From: Streptococcus macedonicus ACA-DC 198
Lineage (GTDB): Bacteria; Bacillota; Bacilli; Lactobacillales; Streptococcaceae
Length of the DNA: 64,000 nucleotides
NCBI GenBank assembly: GCA_000283635.1
Contig: HE613569.1
Location: 1,699,501 to 1,763,500, forward strand
Reading direction: 5' to 3'
The position numbers and the translations under genes were made by a program. The notes under the pieces are model-generated. The model was not told the DNA's origin. It saw only the letters and a program-made list of their open reading frames with translations, and did no database searches. Below are positions 9,483 through 17,848 of the stretch, in pieces (the stretch's first letter is position 1; each line of letters starts with the position of its first letter).

Positions 9483-9499
9483 TATAGTTTAAAACTATA
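9483..9499. promoter_or_regulatory. MET-box (MetR/MtaR operator)
   Basis: TATAGTTTAAAACTATA is a perfect 17-bp palindrome and matches the streptococcal MET-box TATAGTTnnnAACTATA bound by the LysR-type regulator MetR/MtaR. It lies 22 bp upstream of the metQ -35 element, the position expected for a LysR-type activator. Confidence 0.9.
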
Positions 9500-9510
9500 A
9501 CCCACACTTT

Positions 9511-10353
9511 TTAATCTGATGTTGGAACTTTCAAATCATCAGCAGAAGGCGTGTAATCTCCACCAAGGTATTTTTCAGAAAGTTCTGTCAATGTACCATT
9601 TTCTTGCAATTCTTTCAAACGTTTATTAACAAATTTTTGTAAATCTTCTTGGTCTTGTCCAAAGATGAAATAGATGTATGGTTGCTCTTCTGATTCCAAA
9701 TCAATGGTTTTCAAATTATCCAAACTTTGATTCTTAATGACAGAATTAACAGTTGGGGCATCAAAAATCTTGAAATCATATTTGCCATCATTTAGATTTG
9801 TCAAGATTTGAGTGATATTTTCATTTGTATAATTGATGTCAACAGTATTGTCTGCATTTTCTTCATTGTATTTTTCCAATTGAGCAGCGGTTGTCGTTCC
9901 TTGAACAACTTGTGTTGAATGACCACCGATATCATCGTAAGATGTTATATCGCTGTTATTTGGCACGACAAGTACTGACGGTGTTGAACCGATAGGATAT
10001 GAGAAAAGGTATTTTGCTGAACGTTCTTCAGTATAGCTGATGTTATTACCACCCATTTGATATTTTCCTGAATCAAGCCCAGTAAAGATTGAAGACCATT
10101 CTGTTTTTTTGAATGTTACTTCGTATTTATCTGAATCTTTAAAGACTGCTTTTGCGACTTCAATATCATAACCTGTCAATTCACCGTCTTTTTCATATGA
10201 AAATGGAGCCGTTGTTCCAACTGTTGCAAAGACAACTTCTTCCTTTCCTGAAGAACTAGATGATGAAGATGAGCTTGATGAACAAGCTGCTAAAAAGGTT
10301 GTAGAGGCTAGTGCAACACCTGTTACACCAAGAATTTTTTTCATTAATGTCAT
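9511..10353 (-). CDS. Polar amino-acid binding lipoprotein (SBP_bac_3), orphan
   Basis: A 280-residue extracellular solute-binding protein of the cystine/glutamine type. The signal peptide MTLMKKILGVTGVALASTTF ends in the lipobox LAAC with the lipid cysteine at residue 24, followed by a long serine linker. The ligand domain starts TVGTTAPFSYEKDGELTGYDIEVAKAV. AGGAG stands six bases before the ATG. No permease or ATPase of the matching polar amino-acid family is nearby, so it must use a transporter encoded elsewhere. It is the same class as the second binding protein at 11615-12412 but diverged. It sits beside metQ as in other streptococci, which suggests a sulfur amino-acid ligand; unproven. 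Confidence 0.88.
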   Translation of the reverse strand: MTLMKKILGVTGVALASTTFLAACSSSSSSSSSSSGKEEVVFATVGTTAPFSYEKDGELTGYDIEVAKAVFKDSDKYEVTFKKTEWSSIFTGLDSGKYQMGGNNISYTEERSAKYLFSYPIGSTPSVLVVPNNSDITSYDDIGGHSTQVVQGTTTAAQLEKYNEENADNTVDINYTNENITQILTNLNDGKYDFKIFDAPTVNSVIKNQSLDNLKTIDLESEEQPYIYFIFGQDQEDLQKFVNKRLKELQENGTLTELSEKYLGGDYTPSADDLKVPTSD

Positions 10354-10437
10354 AATTGTCTCCTATTTTTGAAACTCCCTTTCAAAGGTATACTTATATC
10401 TTAACATCACAAAGCTCACTTAACAAATACTTAAAAT

Positions 10438-10466
10438 CTATCACAGTGATAAACAAAACTTATCAC
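10438..10466. promoter_or_regulatory. TTATCAC/GTGATAA motif cluster upstream of the binding-protein gene
   Basis: CTATCAC (10438-10444), GTGATAA (10446-10452) and TTATCAC (10460-10466) form adjacent inverted half-sites. The same heptamer recurs three times upstream of the gene at 12473-13159, so the two transcription units may share a regulator. Regulator not identified. Confidence 0.5.
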
Positions 10467-10472
10467 ACACGG

Positions 10473-11618
10473 CTAATCATTTTTAGAACGGTAATAGTCT
10501 AGTAGATACTGAGCATTTTGTACATAATAATTAACAGCTGTTGGTAGGGCTTCATCTTTTACGGTAAAGGTATCATGGTGCAAATCTGCTGCATTGTCAT
10601 CACCGTTGCTGCCAATCAAGGCAAAAACGCCTGGAATATGTTCTTGATAGGTCGCAAAGTCTTCTCCTCCTGTTAATGGAGCAACTTCTAAAACTTCCGC
10701 AAACTGTTTTGAATACTCAAAAATAAGCGGTGTCAACGTCTCGTCGTTATAAGTCACTGTTGGTGTTTTTCCCCACTCGATAGTGACTTGTGCGCCAAAT
10801 TGCTCGGCTGTATTTTTCACAATTTTGGTAAATCGCTCGCGCAAATGCTGACGATTTTCTGGCGTAAATGATCGAATCGTTCCTTCAAAATAACCTGAGT
10901 CCGGCAAAACATTCCATGTCGTTCCAGCATCAATATGTGTCACCGATAGCACCGCCGCATCAAATGGCGAAACCGTTCGGCTGATAATCGCCTGCAAATT
11001 ATTTACAATGGTCGTAATAGTCAAAATCGTATCAATGCCAAAATCTGGACGCGCAGCATGACCGCTAACACCAGTTACCGTAACCTTAAATTTTTCAACC
11101 GCAGCCATAATCGCTTTAGAGCGCAAGCCAATTTGCCCTGGTTTAAGATGAGGGTTATTATGATAGCCGATAATTGCAGACACTCCTTCGATACCACCTG
11201 CTTCAATCACCGCATCAGCACCAGTCGCCACTTCTTCAGCTGGCTGGAAAATCAATCGAATGGTTCCCTTGATGTCGGCTTCTTTTGCCTTTAATAATTC
11301 GGCTGCTCCCAGTAAGCTCGTTTGGTGAAAATCGTGTCCACACGCATGCATTGCACCGTTTTTACTCGCATAATCAAACGTATTGGCTTCTCGAATCGGC
11401 AGAGCATCAATATCAGCTCGTAGCGCAATAATTGGCTCACCTTGTCCGATTTCAGCAATAAATCCCGTCTTTAAATGTGTTTCAACAATACGAATTCCAA
11501 GATTTGAAATATGATTTTTCAGGAACTCTGTCGTATTAAATTCACGTTCAGACACTTCTGGATGTTGATGAATATCACGACGAATTTTGGCTAATTTTTT
11601 ATAAAGTTCTGCTGTCAT
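10473..11618 (-). CDS. M20D amidohydrolase (N-acyl amino acid / hippurate hydrolase type)
   Basis: A 381-residue cytoplasmic metal-dependent hydrolase that removes acyl groups from amino acids or cleaves related amides. Visible are ALRADIDALPI, the metal motif HACGHDFH (near residue 92), PAEE with the catalytic glutamate, and the dimerisation insert typical of the M20D group. The start overlaps the stop of the binding-protein gene upstream by four bases (ATGA type), so the two are co-translated. The neighbours (binding protein, gamma-glutamyl hydrolase) suggest it processes an imported conjugated amino acid; exact substrate unknown. Confidence 0.88.
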   Translation of the reverse strand: MTAELYKKLAKIRRDIHQHPEVSEREFNTTEFLKNHISNLGIRIVETHLKTGFIAEIGQGEPIIALRADIDALPIREANTFDYASKNGAMHACGHDFHQTSLLGAAELLKAKEADIKGTIRLIFQPAEEVATGADAVIEAGGIEGVSAIIGYHNNPHLKPGQIGLRSKAIMAAVEKFKVTVTGVSGHAARPDFGIDTILTITTIVNNLQAIISRTVSPFDAAVLSVTHIDAGTTWNVLPDSGYFEGTIRSFTPENRQHLRERFTKIVKNTAEQFGAQVTIEWGKTPTVTYNDETLTPLIFEYSKQFAEVLEVAPLTGGEDFATYQEHIPGVFALIGSNGDDNAADLHHDTFTVKDEALPTAVNYYVQNAQYLLDYYRSKND

Positions 11619-12412
11619 TTGCTCACCTCTAATGCTGATGCTTCTGGTAAATAGCTACCACCTAAATATTTTTGGCTCAATTTTTCCAAAGTACCATTGT
11701 TATACAATTTCTTCACGGCTTTATTAAAATCTGTTTGTAACTGCTTGCTATCACTTGAAAAGATAATGTAGTTATTCGGATTATCATCTGTATTCAGCTC
11801 AATAACCGTCAAATCCAGATTCTTTTGTTTAATAATCGTTTCAACTGAGATTTTATCAAAAATCAAATAATCAAATTCCCCATCATCCAAATCCAACAAA
11901 CGTTTGGTAACATCTTCTCCAGAATAGTCAATCGTTGACGGGTTATCACTATGCTGACTATTCCAATCATCAACAAATTTAGCAGTTGATGTGCCTGTAT
12001 CATCTTGAGTCGTCTTACCGCCAATATCATTCAAAGAAGTGATTTTAGAGCCCTTTTTCACGACTAGAACCAACGGATTTTTAGCAATCGGCACCGAATA
12101 GAGGTATTTATTGGCACGTTCTTCCGTGTAGGATAGATTATTAGCCGCCACTTGGTAAATATCGCTATCCAAACCAACAAATATCGAATCCCAAGCCGTC
12201 TTTTTAAAACTAATCTTATAATCGTTGATATATTTGCTAGCCGCTTTTATCACCTGAATGTCATAGCCTGTTAACTGCCCTTTCTTATTCTGATAAGAAA
12301 AAGGCTTGATGTCACCAGCCGTTGCGACAACTGTTTTTTTATCAGCCGCTTCCACACGGACACTCAAGCTAGCACTCAATAAAACTGCCAATCCCAATAA
12401 AACTTTTTTCAT
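11615..12412 (-). CDS. Secreted amino-acid binding protein without lipobox (SBP_bac_3)
   Basis: A 265-residue solute-binding protein with a ligand domain beginning VVATAGDIKPFSYQNKKG, clearly related to the lipoprotein at 9511-10353. The N-terminus MKKVLLGLAVLLSASLSVRVEA is a signal peptide with a likely signal peptidase I site (VEA-AD). No cysteine follows, so unlike most Gram-positive binding proteins it has no lipid anchor in view. I placed the start at 12412 because AGGGAG lies seven bases upstream; two in-frame ATGs further upstream would overlap this ribosome site. It lies between the gamma-glutamyl hydrolase and the amidohydrolase genes and is probably in one operon with them. Confidence 0.82.
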   Translation of the reverse strand: MKKVLLGLAVLLSASLSVRVEAADKKTVVATAGDIKPFSYQNKKGQLTGYDIQVIKAASKYINDYKISFKKTAWDSIFVGLDSDIYQVAANNLSYTEERANKYLYSVPIAKNPLVLVVKKGSKITSLNDIGGKTTQDDTGTSTAKFVDDWNSQHSDNPSTIDYSGEDVTKRLLDLDDGEFDYLIFDKISVETIIKQKNLDLTVIELNTDDNPNNYIIFSSDSKQLQTDFNKAVKKLYNNGTLEKLSQKYLGGSYLPEASALEVSK

Positions 12413-12472
12413 TTTCATTCTCCCTAAATATCTAGATATCAAAAAAACTGACTGACATCAGCTTTATCTATC

Positions 12473-13159
12473 TTATAGTGTTTTTACCAAATAATTGAAC
12501 AACAAACGACTTTCACTTTTTTCTAAAAGAAGTTCTGGGTGCCATTGAATTCCCAAAATCGGCTCACCGTGTTTGCTTTCATAGGCTTCGATTGTCCCGT
12601 CACGAACATCACGCGCTGTCGCAATCAAATTAGGTGCCAAATCTTTGATACTTTGATGATGAAATGAATTAATCCATGAACCTGATTTTACCAAATGGCT
12701 GACACGACTATTCGGCAAAATTTCCACTTCATGAGATGTTCCTGAAATATCATCTTGCCAATGATTATCAACCTTTTGATTGAGAGTGCCACCCAAAGCA
12801 ACATTAAGTAGTTGCATACCACGGCAAACTGCAAAAATCGGTTTATTTTGACGAATGGCTTCTTTCACCAAAGCAAATTCAAATTCATCACGTTCTAAGC
12901 TGTAATCGTCACTATCAACTTCTTTTTCTTCACCGTAAAATTCTGGCGTAACATTTTGTCCACCTGATAAAACTAATTTATCAATCATACTAATATAGGT
13001 TTTAGCAAGCTCTGGTGTTCCCACAGGAATGATGATTGGAGCTCCTCCAGCTACCTTAATACCATCTGATAAATAACGAGAAACCGCATCAAAATGCAAT
13101 CCTGACATAGCTGGCATTTCTTTGATATTTCCTGTAATCCCAACAATGACTTGTTTCAT
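12473..13159 (-). CDS. Gamma-glutamyl hydrolase family protein (class I glutamine amidotransferase-like, PuuD type)
   Basis: A 228-residue peptidase C26 family enzyme that cleaves gamma-glutamyl bonds. The nucleophile is C112 in FAVCRGMQLLN and the His/Glu pair is H207/E209 in GIQWHPE. The family hydrolyses gamma-glutamyl-GABA or other gamma-glutamyl amides. It is the first gene of a three-gene run with a binding protein and an M20D amidohydrolase, about 60 bp from the next gene. The upstream region has GTGATAA-type motifs shared with the binding-protein gene at 9511-10353. No polyamine-degradation genes are near, so a role in recycling gamma-glutamyl peptides or amides is more plausible than putrescine use; inferred. 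Confidence 0.87.
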   Translation of the reverse strand: MKQVIVGITGNIKEMPAMSGLHFDAVSRYLSDGIKVAGGAPIIIPVGTPELAKTYISMIDKLVLSGGQNVTPEFYGEEKEVDSDDYSLERDEFEFALVKEAIRQNKPIFAVCRGMQLLNVALGGTLNQKVDNHWQDDISGTSHEVEILPNSRVSHLVKSGSWINSFHHQSIKDLAPNLIATARDVRDGTIEAYESKHGEPILGIQWHPELLLEKSESRLLFNYLVKTL

Positions 13160-13199
13160 TTGATGTCCTCACTTTCATTAGTTTAAAAGTTATCTTACT

Positions 13200-13279
13200 G
13201 TGATAAGATTATTCTATCCTAGATTCGCACCAATTGCCAATAGATTTTTTTTATCACCAAGTTAGCCTTAGCTTATCAC
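13200..13279. promoter_or_regulatory. Promoter region of the gamma-glutamyl hydrolase operon with three GTGATAA motifs
   Basis: GTGATAA (13200-13206) and its complement TTATCAC (13251-13257 and 13273-13279) flank a minus-strand promoter with TTGGCA, an 18-bp spacer and TAGAAT near 13214-13243. The first copy lies downstream of the -10 element, suited to repression, and the other two upstream of the -35. Confidence 0.5.
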
Positions 13280-13283
13280 CAAA

Positions 13284-13320
13284 AATAAAAAGGATATTCA
13301 GCCTTTTGAACTGAATATCC
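13284..13320 (-). terminator. Terminator of yebC
   Basis: GGATATTCAG pairs perfectly with CTGAATATCC around a nine-base loop. On the minus strand it is followed by TTTTTATTTTT. Confidence 0.88.
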
Positions 13321-13346
13321 TATCATTTTATCAATGATGTCTGATA

Positions 13347-14063
13347 TTAGAAATCTGATACGTTATGGTAAACTTTTTGAACGTCTTCGTCATCTTCAAG
13401 AACGTCAACAAGTTTTTCAAAGACTTCAAGATCTTCACCTTCAAGTGTCACTTCTGATTGAGGAATCATTTCAAGTTCAGTTACTTTGAATTCTTCAATA
13501 CCGTTAGCACGCAAAGCTTCGATACCTTTGTGAAGATCAGTTGGCGCTGTGTAAACAGTAACAACACCATCTTCTGCTTCAACGTCTTCAACATCAACAT
13601 CAGCTTCTAGCAATTGTTCAAAAACACTATCTGCGTCATCACCATCAAAGACAATAACACCCTTTTTATCGAACATGTAGGATACAGAACCAGATGCTCC
13701 CATGTTACCACCGTTTTTACCAAATGCAGTACGCAAGTTAGCGGCAGTACGATTAACATTACTTGTCAAAGTATCAACGATAATCATTGAACCATTTGGT
13801 CCAAATCCTTCGTAACGACCTTCAACGAAAGTTTCGTCTGTACTACCTTTTGCTTTATCGATTGCGCGGTCGATAATGTGTTTTGGTACTTGCGCTTGTT
13901 TTGCACGTTCAAGTACAAATTTCAAAGCTGAGTTTGATTCTGGATCTGGTTCACCTTTTTTAGCAGCAACATAGATTTCAACACCAAATTTCGCATAAAC
14001 TTTAGAGTTAGCACCATCTTTGGCAGTTTTTTTGGCAACAATATTGGCCCACTTACGTCCCAT
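13347..14063 (-). CDS. yebC: YebC/PmpR family protein (TACO1 family)
   Basis: A 238-residue cytoplasmic protein of the YebC family, known as a DNA-binding regulator and, in recent work, as a factor that eases ribosome stalling on proline-rich sequences. The N-terminus [27 protein letters not shown] and the middle motif [22 protein letters not shown] are diagnostic. The acidic C-terminus ([14 protein letters not shown]) is also typical. GGAG precedes the ATG, and the gene ends in a strong terminator. It appears to be transcribed alone. Its length is normal. Confidence 0.93.
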   Translation of the reverse strand: MGRKWANIVAKKTAKDGANSKVYAKFGVEIYVAAKKGEPDPESNSALKFVLERAKQAQVPKHIIDRAIDKAKGSTDETFVEGRYEGFGPNGSMIIVDTLTSNVNRTAANLRTAFGKNGGNMGASGSVSYMFDKKGVIVFDGDDADSVFEQLLEADVDVEDVEAEDGVVTVYTAPTDLHKGIEALRANGIEEFKVTELEMIPQSEVTLEGEDLEVFEKLVDVLEDDEDVQKVYHNVSDF

Positions 14064-14299
14064 GGGTAGTCTCCTTTGTAAAGATTATTTTTATTTTAGC
14101 ATGATTAATTGATTTGGACACCCTAAAGCCCCAAATCATTGAACTACTGAACTAGCAAAGCTAAATTCGTAATCTTTAATATTATAGCACTTTGACGGGG
14201 CTGTGTAAAATGGGGGACGGTGTTTAAATCCCTTACAATCGACTAAACGACCATTTTTTAGAAAAAGAAGCCCTTTTACAGTACATAAATGATTAAAAA

Positions 14300-15140
14300 T
14301 CAGCTCAAATCTCGTAAATACTCTGCCAATGACGTTGGTGCCTTTCCTAGCACACACTCAATATCATCTGATAAGCCTACTTGTTCCCCTTTAGCGATTG
14401 CAGTATAATTTGACACCCAAGAATCGTATTCCTATTGCTCGGCTTGCCAAATTTTGCGAGAGTCATAAGCTTCCTCAACAGTTTCTTCAACGTACGTCAC
14501 CGTTTTTCCAAGAGAATGACTGATTTGCTCTGCCATTTCCGATAATGTCAATTCTTCTGGTCCTGTCATATTTAAGGTTTGATTTGCCCACTTTTCAGGA
14601 TTTTTAAGAATTTCTACCGCTACATCGGTAACATCCGAACGCACAACAGCAGAAACTTTTCCATTACCTGATGGACCTTTGATTTCACCGTATTGGCGTG
14701 CCATATCAACAAAAAAATCAATATAAAAATTATTACGCAAAAAAAGTGTATGCCAATCCTTTTTCCTTAATGTATTGCTCCGTTACCGCATGGTCACGCG
14801 CCAAAGTAAATGTTGAACTTGGACTAGCATTGTAAAACGAAGTGTAAACAATATGCTTAACACCAGCCACTTTAACAGCATCAATAAAAGCCCTGTGTTG
14901 TCGCAAACGTTCAGGATTCTCCTTGGCTGAAATCATAAAAAGTACATCAATTCCTGAAAGAGCCGCGATAACTTCATCAGAATACTCATAACTGCATTTT
15001 TTCACAGTTGCCCCTGCCAGTTTGGGAGCACGTTCTGGCGAACGCGCCAAGTGACGTGCCGCAACACCTGCTTCTGATAATTCCTTAGCGACAAAACCAC
15101 CCGAATGCCCCGTAACACCAGTAATCGCTAATGTCGTCAT
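14300..15140 (-). pseudogene. NmrA-like NAD(P)-dependent reductase, broken by a frameshift and a stop codon
   Basis: The start is ATG at 15140 behind GGAGG. The first part reads MTTLAITGVTGHSGGFVAKEL with the dinucleotide motif and runs to GLAYTFF. The frame then breaks in a run of seven T on the minus strand (14739-14745). With one T less it would read TFLRNNFYIDFF and continue without a gap to KIWQAEQ. There a TAG stop (probably from TGG) interrupts, and the frame continues EYDSWVSNYTAIAKGEQ to LAEYLRDLS and a natural TGA at 14300. The total span is 3 x 280 + 1 bases, which fits one inserted base. The relatives are azoreductase or quinone reductase-like proteins. It lies downstream of the MerR regulator gene and was probably its target. 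Confidence 0.85.
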
Positions 15141-15256
15141 GTTTTTTCCTCCGTTAGCTTTAATAACCTTCATTTTAACATGAGCTCACAAAAACTGCTG
15201 ACGTTTGGTTTGAAAATGAAAAGCCAAACTTTTTAAAAGCTTGGGCTACTTATAAA

Positions 15257-15979
15257 TTATCCGTTATTTTTAACATATTCTGCAATAACTGAACTGACAA
15301 AACTAGCTGTCCCTTGACCTGCCGCTTTATCGATAAAAGCTGTGAAACGATTATCCGTAATATACATTTGCCCCAGACCTGACAAAATCTCCACATCACA
15401 TTGGTAAAAATGCTCACTAATATAGCTTTGTAAAGTTTCAACTTGTTTTTGAACCTTGCTATCAGAAAGAGAATGCTCTTTTAGCTTTGCAAAGTCTCTC
15501 ATTATCGCTGCCATTTCTTCCGTAATGACCGAAAAATCAGTCTGTGGATTTTTTTCAAATGCTTGATAAGCTTCCGTCGTTCCCCAACGTTCTTTAGCTT
15601 CTCTTTGAAAAGCTTCCAACTCTGACTTGTCGTAAGCCGTAAATGTCATCATGTTTCCTCCATTTTCCTGCAAGGACTTGGCATGAAAAATAACTTTTTC
15701 CAAATGCTCTTTTTTCAATTCGAGCCATTTTATCTGCTCGCATAAAGCTTCTTCTTTGTCATAGCTTGGGTCCGACAGGATTTCCTTTATTTTTTTAAGA
15801 GGAAATTCTAGCTCACGAAACAGAAGAATTTCTTGCAAGCGTTCAAATGCGTCCATATCATAAAATCGATAGCCATTTTCCCCAATAAAGGAGGGAGTTA
15901 AAAGACCAATCTGGTCATAATAATGCAACGTTCGCACGCTAATGCCTGATATCTGACTCATCTCTTTTACTGTTTTCAT
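15257..15979 (-). CDS. MerR family regulator with TipAS-type effector domain
   Basis: A 240-residue transcription activator. Residues 1-70 form the MerR winged helix (EMSQISGISVRTLHYYDQIGLL), residues about 75-105 a coiled-coil dimerisation helix, and the rest a TipAS antibiotic-recognition domain as in Mta and TipAL, with FEKNPQTDFSVITEEMAAIM. Such proteins respond to hydrophobic drugs. The promoter has the 19-bp spacer and dyad expected for MerR self-activation. The gene immediately downstream on the same strand is the broken NmrA-like reductase, so the regulator may now mainly control itself or a distant target. Confidence 0.9.
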   Translation of the reverse strand: MKTVKEMSQISGISVRTLHYYDQIGLLTPSFIGENGYRFYDMDAFERLQEILLFRELEFPLKKIKEILSDPSYDKEEALCEQIKWLELKKEHLEKVIFHAKSLQENGGNMMTFTAYDKSELEAFQREAKERWGTTEAYQAFEKNPQTDFSVITEEMAAIMRDFAKLKEHSLSDSKVQKQVETLQSYISEHFYQCDVEILSGLGQMYITDNRFTAFIDKAAGQGTASFVSSVIAEYVKNNG

Positions 15980-16001
15980 GTACTAGCTCCTCTCGATGAT
16001 A

Positions 16002-16032
16002 AGTATAGGCTATAACGTTACGTTAGAGTCAA
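16002..16032 (-). promoter_or_regulatory. MerR-type promoter with 19-bp spacer and operator dyad
   Basis: Minus strand TTGACT (16032-16027), a spacer of exactly 19 bp, and TATACT (16007-16002). The near-palindrome CTATAACGTTACGTTAGAG (16010-16028) lies between them. Overlong spacing with a dyad in the spacer is the hallmark of promoters that MerR proteins untwist. Confidence 0.85.
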
Positions 16033-16064
16033 GAGAAAAAATAAAGTTTTTTACTTGTAACCGC

Positions 16065-17159
16065 TCACTTCTTTATTATCACTGGAACTTTTCCCCAGTT
16101 TTGCTCTTGAATGTGTGGATTTCCTAGCGCATAAACTTGATCGGCTTGTTGCGTTCCCACATCCCACGGTTTTGCACCGATTCGAGCCACGATATCCACA
16201 GATTTTTTCACCGTTTTGAGGTGTTCCTGCCCTTTTGGCGTAAATCCCAGCACATGAACAGCTTCTGGCAAGGGCTTTTCCACAGCTCCCACCAAAATAT
16301 AAGCCAAAATACGGCGCACACGCGCCTTTGTGTAGCGTTTCGTGGCAACTTTATCCACTAACTCGTCCACAGTCGCTACGCTCCTAACAGCAGAGCGAAT
16401 ACGGCTAGCTAGTTCTTCATTAACTTGGAAAATCCCCGTCAAATCAGCATTTGTTAGGATTTGATATTTAAGCAAAGGGAGATAATCATCCCAAGTCACC
16501 TGAGAGGCGTTGAGGAAAAGATCCGCATTTGGCATGAATTTATCCACAAAAGCTTTGTCTTTTCTGTGGACACGCAAATTTGTCGCGGACGCAAAAGGTG
16601 TTTCTGTCTCAAGCGAGTGATAACCTGCTCCTTGACGCATGATTGGAGTCAGCTGAATAGCTTTTCCAGCGCAAGCTTTGGCATAAGAAAGCCCTAAAAT
16701 ATGATTTGGGGTATTTCCAGTAAAGTTCACACCAGCAAAAGTCTCCCACATTTTCTGCGTTTTCTGTGGATAAGACAAATTATCTGGCAAACTTTGCAAG
16801 TAATCCACCATTTTCTGTTGATTATCCCCATAAATCTGTGAAAAGTGTTGATAATCCAGATTTTCTTCAGTGCCAAATACCAACTTATCCACACCTAAAC
16901 GCTCTAAAATGTCCACCGCACCTTGTGCAAAGTAATCCGCTGACTGAACAGCCACCAAAAATGGCAATTCAACCACCAAATCAGCGCCATTTCGCAGCGC
17001 CATTTCCGCGCGTGTCCACTTATCCACAATCGCAGGCTCGCCACGTTGGACAAAATTTCCCGACATGGCAACAATCTTGATCCCCTCAGCCTGCGACAAC
17101 AAATACTTATGCCCATTATGAAAAGGATTAAATTCAGCAATAATACCAGTAACAGTCAT
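16065..17159 (-). CDS. tmcAL: tRNA(Met) cytidine acetate ligase TmcAL
   Basis: The family makes N4-acetylcytidine at the wobble position of elongator tRNA-Met using acetate and ATP. The 364-residue length and the N-terminal nucleotidyltransferase motif [18 protein letters not shown] (with HNGH) are diagnostic, as is [14 protein letters not shown] RNA-binding sequence in the middle. The end carries [15 protein letters not shown]. It normally follows the methyltransferase gene of the yqeG-to-rsfS string; here a reverse transcriptase gene lies between. The gene has a good ribosome site (AAAAGGAG). Confidence 0.92.
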   Translation of the reverse strand: MTVTGIIAEFNPFHNGHKYLLSQAEGIKIVAMSGNFVQRGEPAIVDKWTRAEMALRNGADLVVELPFLVAVQSADYFAQGAVDILERLGVDKLVFGTEENLDYQHFSQIYGDNQQKMVDYLQSLPDNLSYPQKTQKMWETFAGVNFTGNTPNHILGLSYAKACAGKAIQLTPIMRQGAGYHSLETETPFASATNLRVHRKDKAFVDKFMPNADLFLNASQVTWDDYLPLLKYQILTNADLTGIFQVNEELASRIRSAVRSVATVDELVDKVATKRYTKARVRRILAYILVGAVEKPLPEAVHVLGFTPKGQEHLKTVKKSVDIVARIGAKPWDVGTQQADQVYALGNPHIQEQNWGKVPVIIKK

Positions 17160-17215
17160 GGAGTGCTCCTTTTAATTCTAATTCAATCAACTTTTATCAC
17201 ACAGTAACTATGAGT

Positions 17216-17848
17216 TTACATTTCTGAATAATCAATTAAAGTCATTTTGTTATAGCTAATTTTATCTGGCAAATTCTCAATCTCACTGATATCGATAAAA
17301 TCCTCACAGTCAATTTTAAAATCATCTAACAGCCACTCTTCTTCAAAAATACCCTCTGAAATCTCTTTAGTAGTAACAATATCATTTGCGATATTAACAA
17401 GCTTATTATTATTTGATGACAAATAATCTTCAAATAGATTATTATCCTTGCTTTTATAGATTATTTGAACAATGAGTCTATTTAACCATATGTCTAAATA
17501 TTCATTTTCACCAAATTTCTCTAACTTCTTGCGTATTTTCTTTATTGTTTCAAATTTCTTGTAAATATTTGTGCTATCTTGGATATTGAATTTCGATAAT
17601 AAGATAGATAATAATTGAATTCCAATACTAGTTATTTTAGGATTTTTTAAAATAATATCTACTAAGATAGAAATTAAAGTATCAATATCAGTCCCATTAT
17701 GTATAAAATCTTCTTCAAAAGAATTTATACGATTTTTAAACTCATTAAGTACCTTCACAAGTTGCCCACTATTTGGATATCTATCAGCAAAATCTTTGAC
17801 AATGAACAGGTGCTTTTTGTACAGTTGCACTATATATTCGATTATCAA
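17216..17848 (-). CDS. C-terminal helical part of the split reverse transcriptase
   Basis: A 210-codon frame continuing the reverse transcriptase in the next reading frame. Composition predicts an all-helical, lysine- and isoleucine-rich domain (for example IQLLSILLSKFN, FETIKKIRKKLEKFG) and an acidic C-terminus. Helical repeats after the polymerase core are known for Abi and DRT reverse transcriptases. I see no RxxxxH (HEPN) motif. The frame has only a TTG at 17848 with no ribosome site, so it is unlikely to be an independent gene. It overlaps the upstream frame by 65 bases, and one surplus base near 17847-17858 would explain the split. The intact product would have about 581 residues. Confidence 0.7.
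   Translation of the reverse strand: MIIEYIVQLYKKHLFIVKDFADRYPNSGQLVKVLNEFKNRINSFEEDFIHNGTDIDTLISILVDIILKNPKITSIGIQLLSILLSKFNIQDSTNIYKKFETIKKIRKKLEKFGENEYLDIWLNRLIVQIIYKSKDNNLFEDYLSSNNNKLVNIANDIVTTKEISEGIFEEEWLLDDFKIDCEDFIDISEIENLPDKISYNKMTLIDYSEM

Noticed and set aside
14064-14299. Possible IS remnant or small gene between yebC and the reductase pseudogene (GGGGCTGTGTAAAATGGGGG near 14196)
   Set aside because: No inverted repeats, no recognisable transposase residues and no ribosome site were found; the 73-codon frame there looks random.
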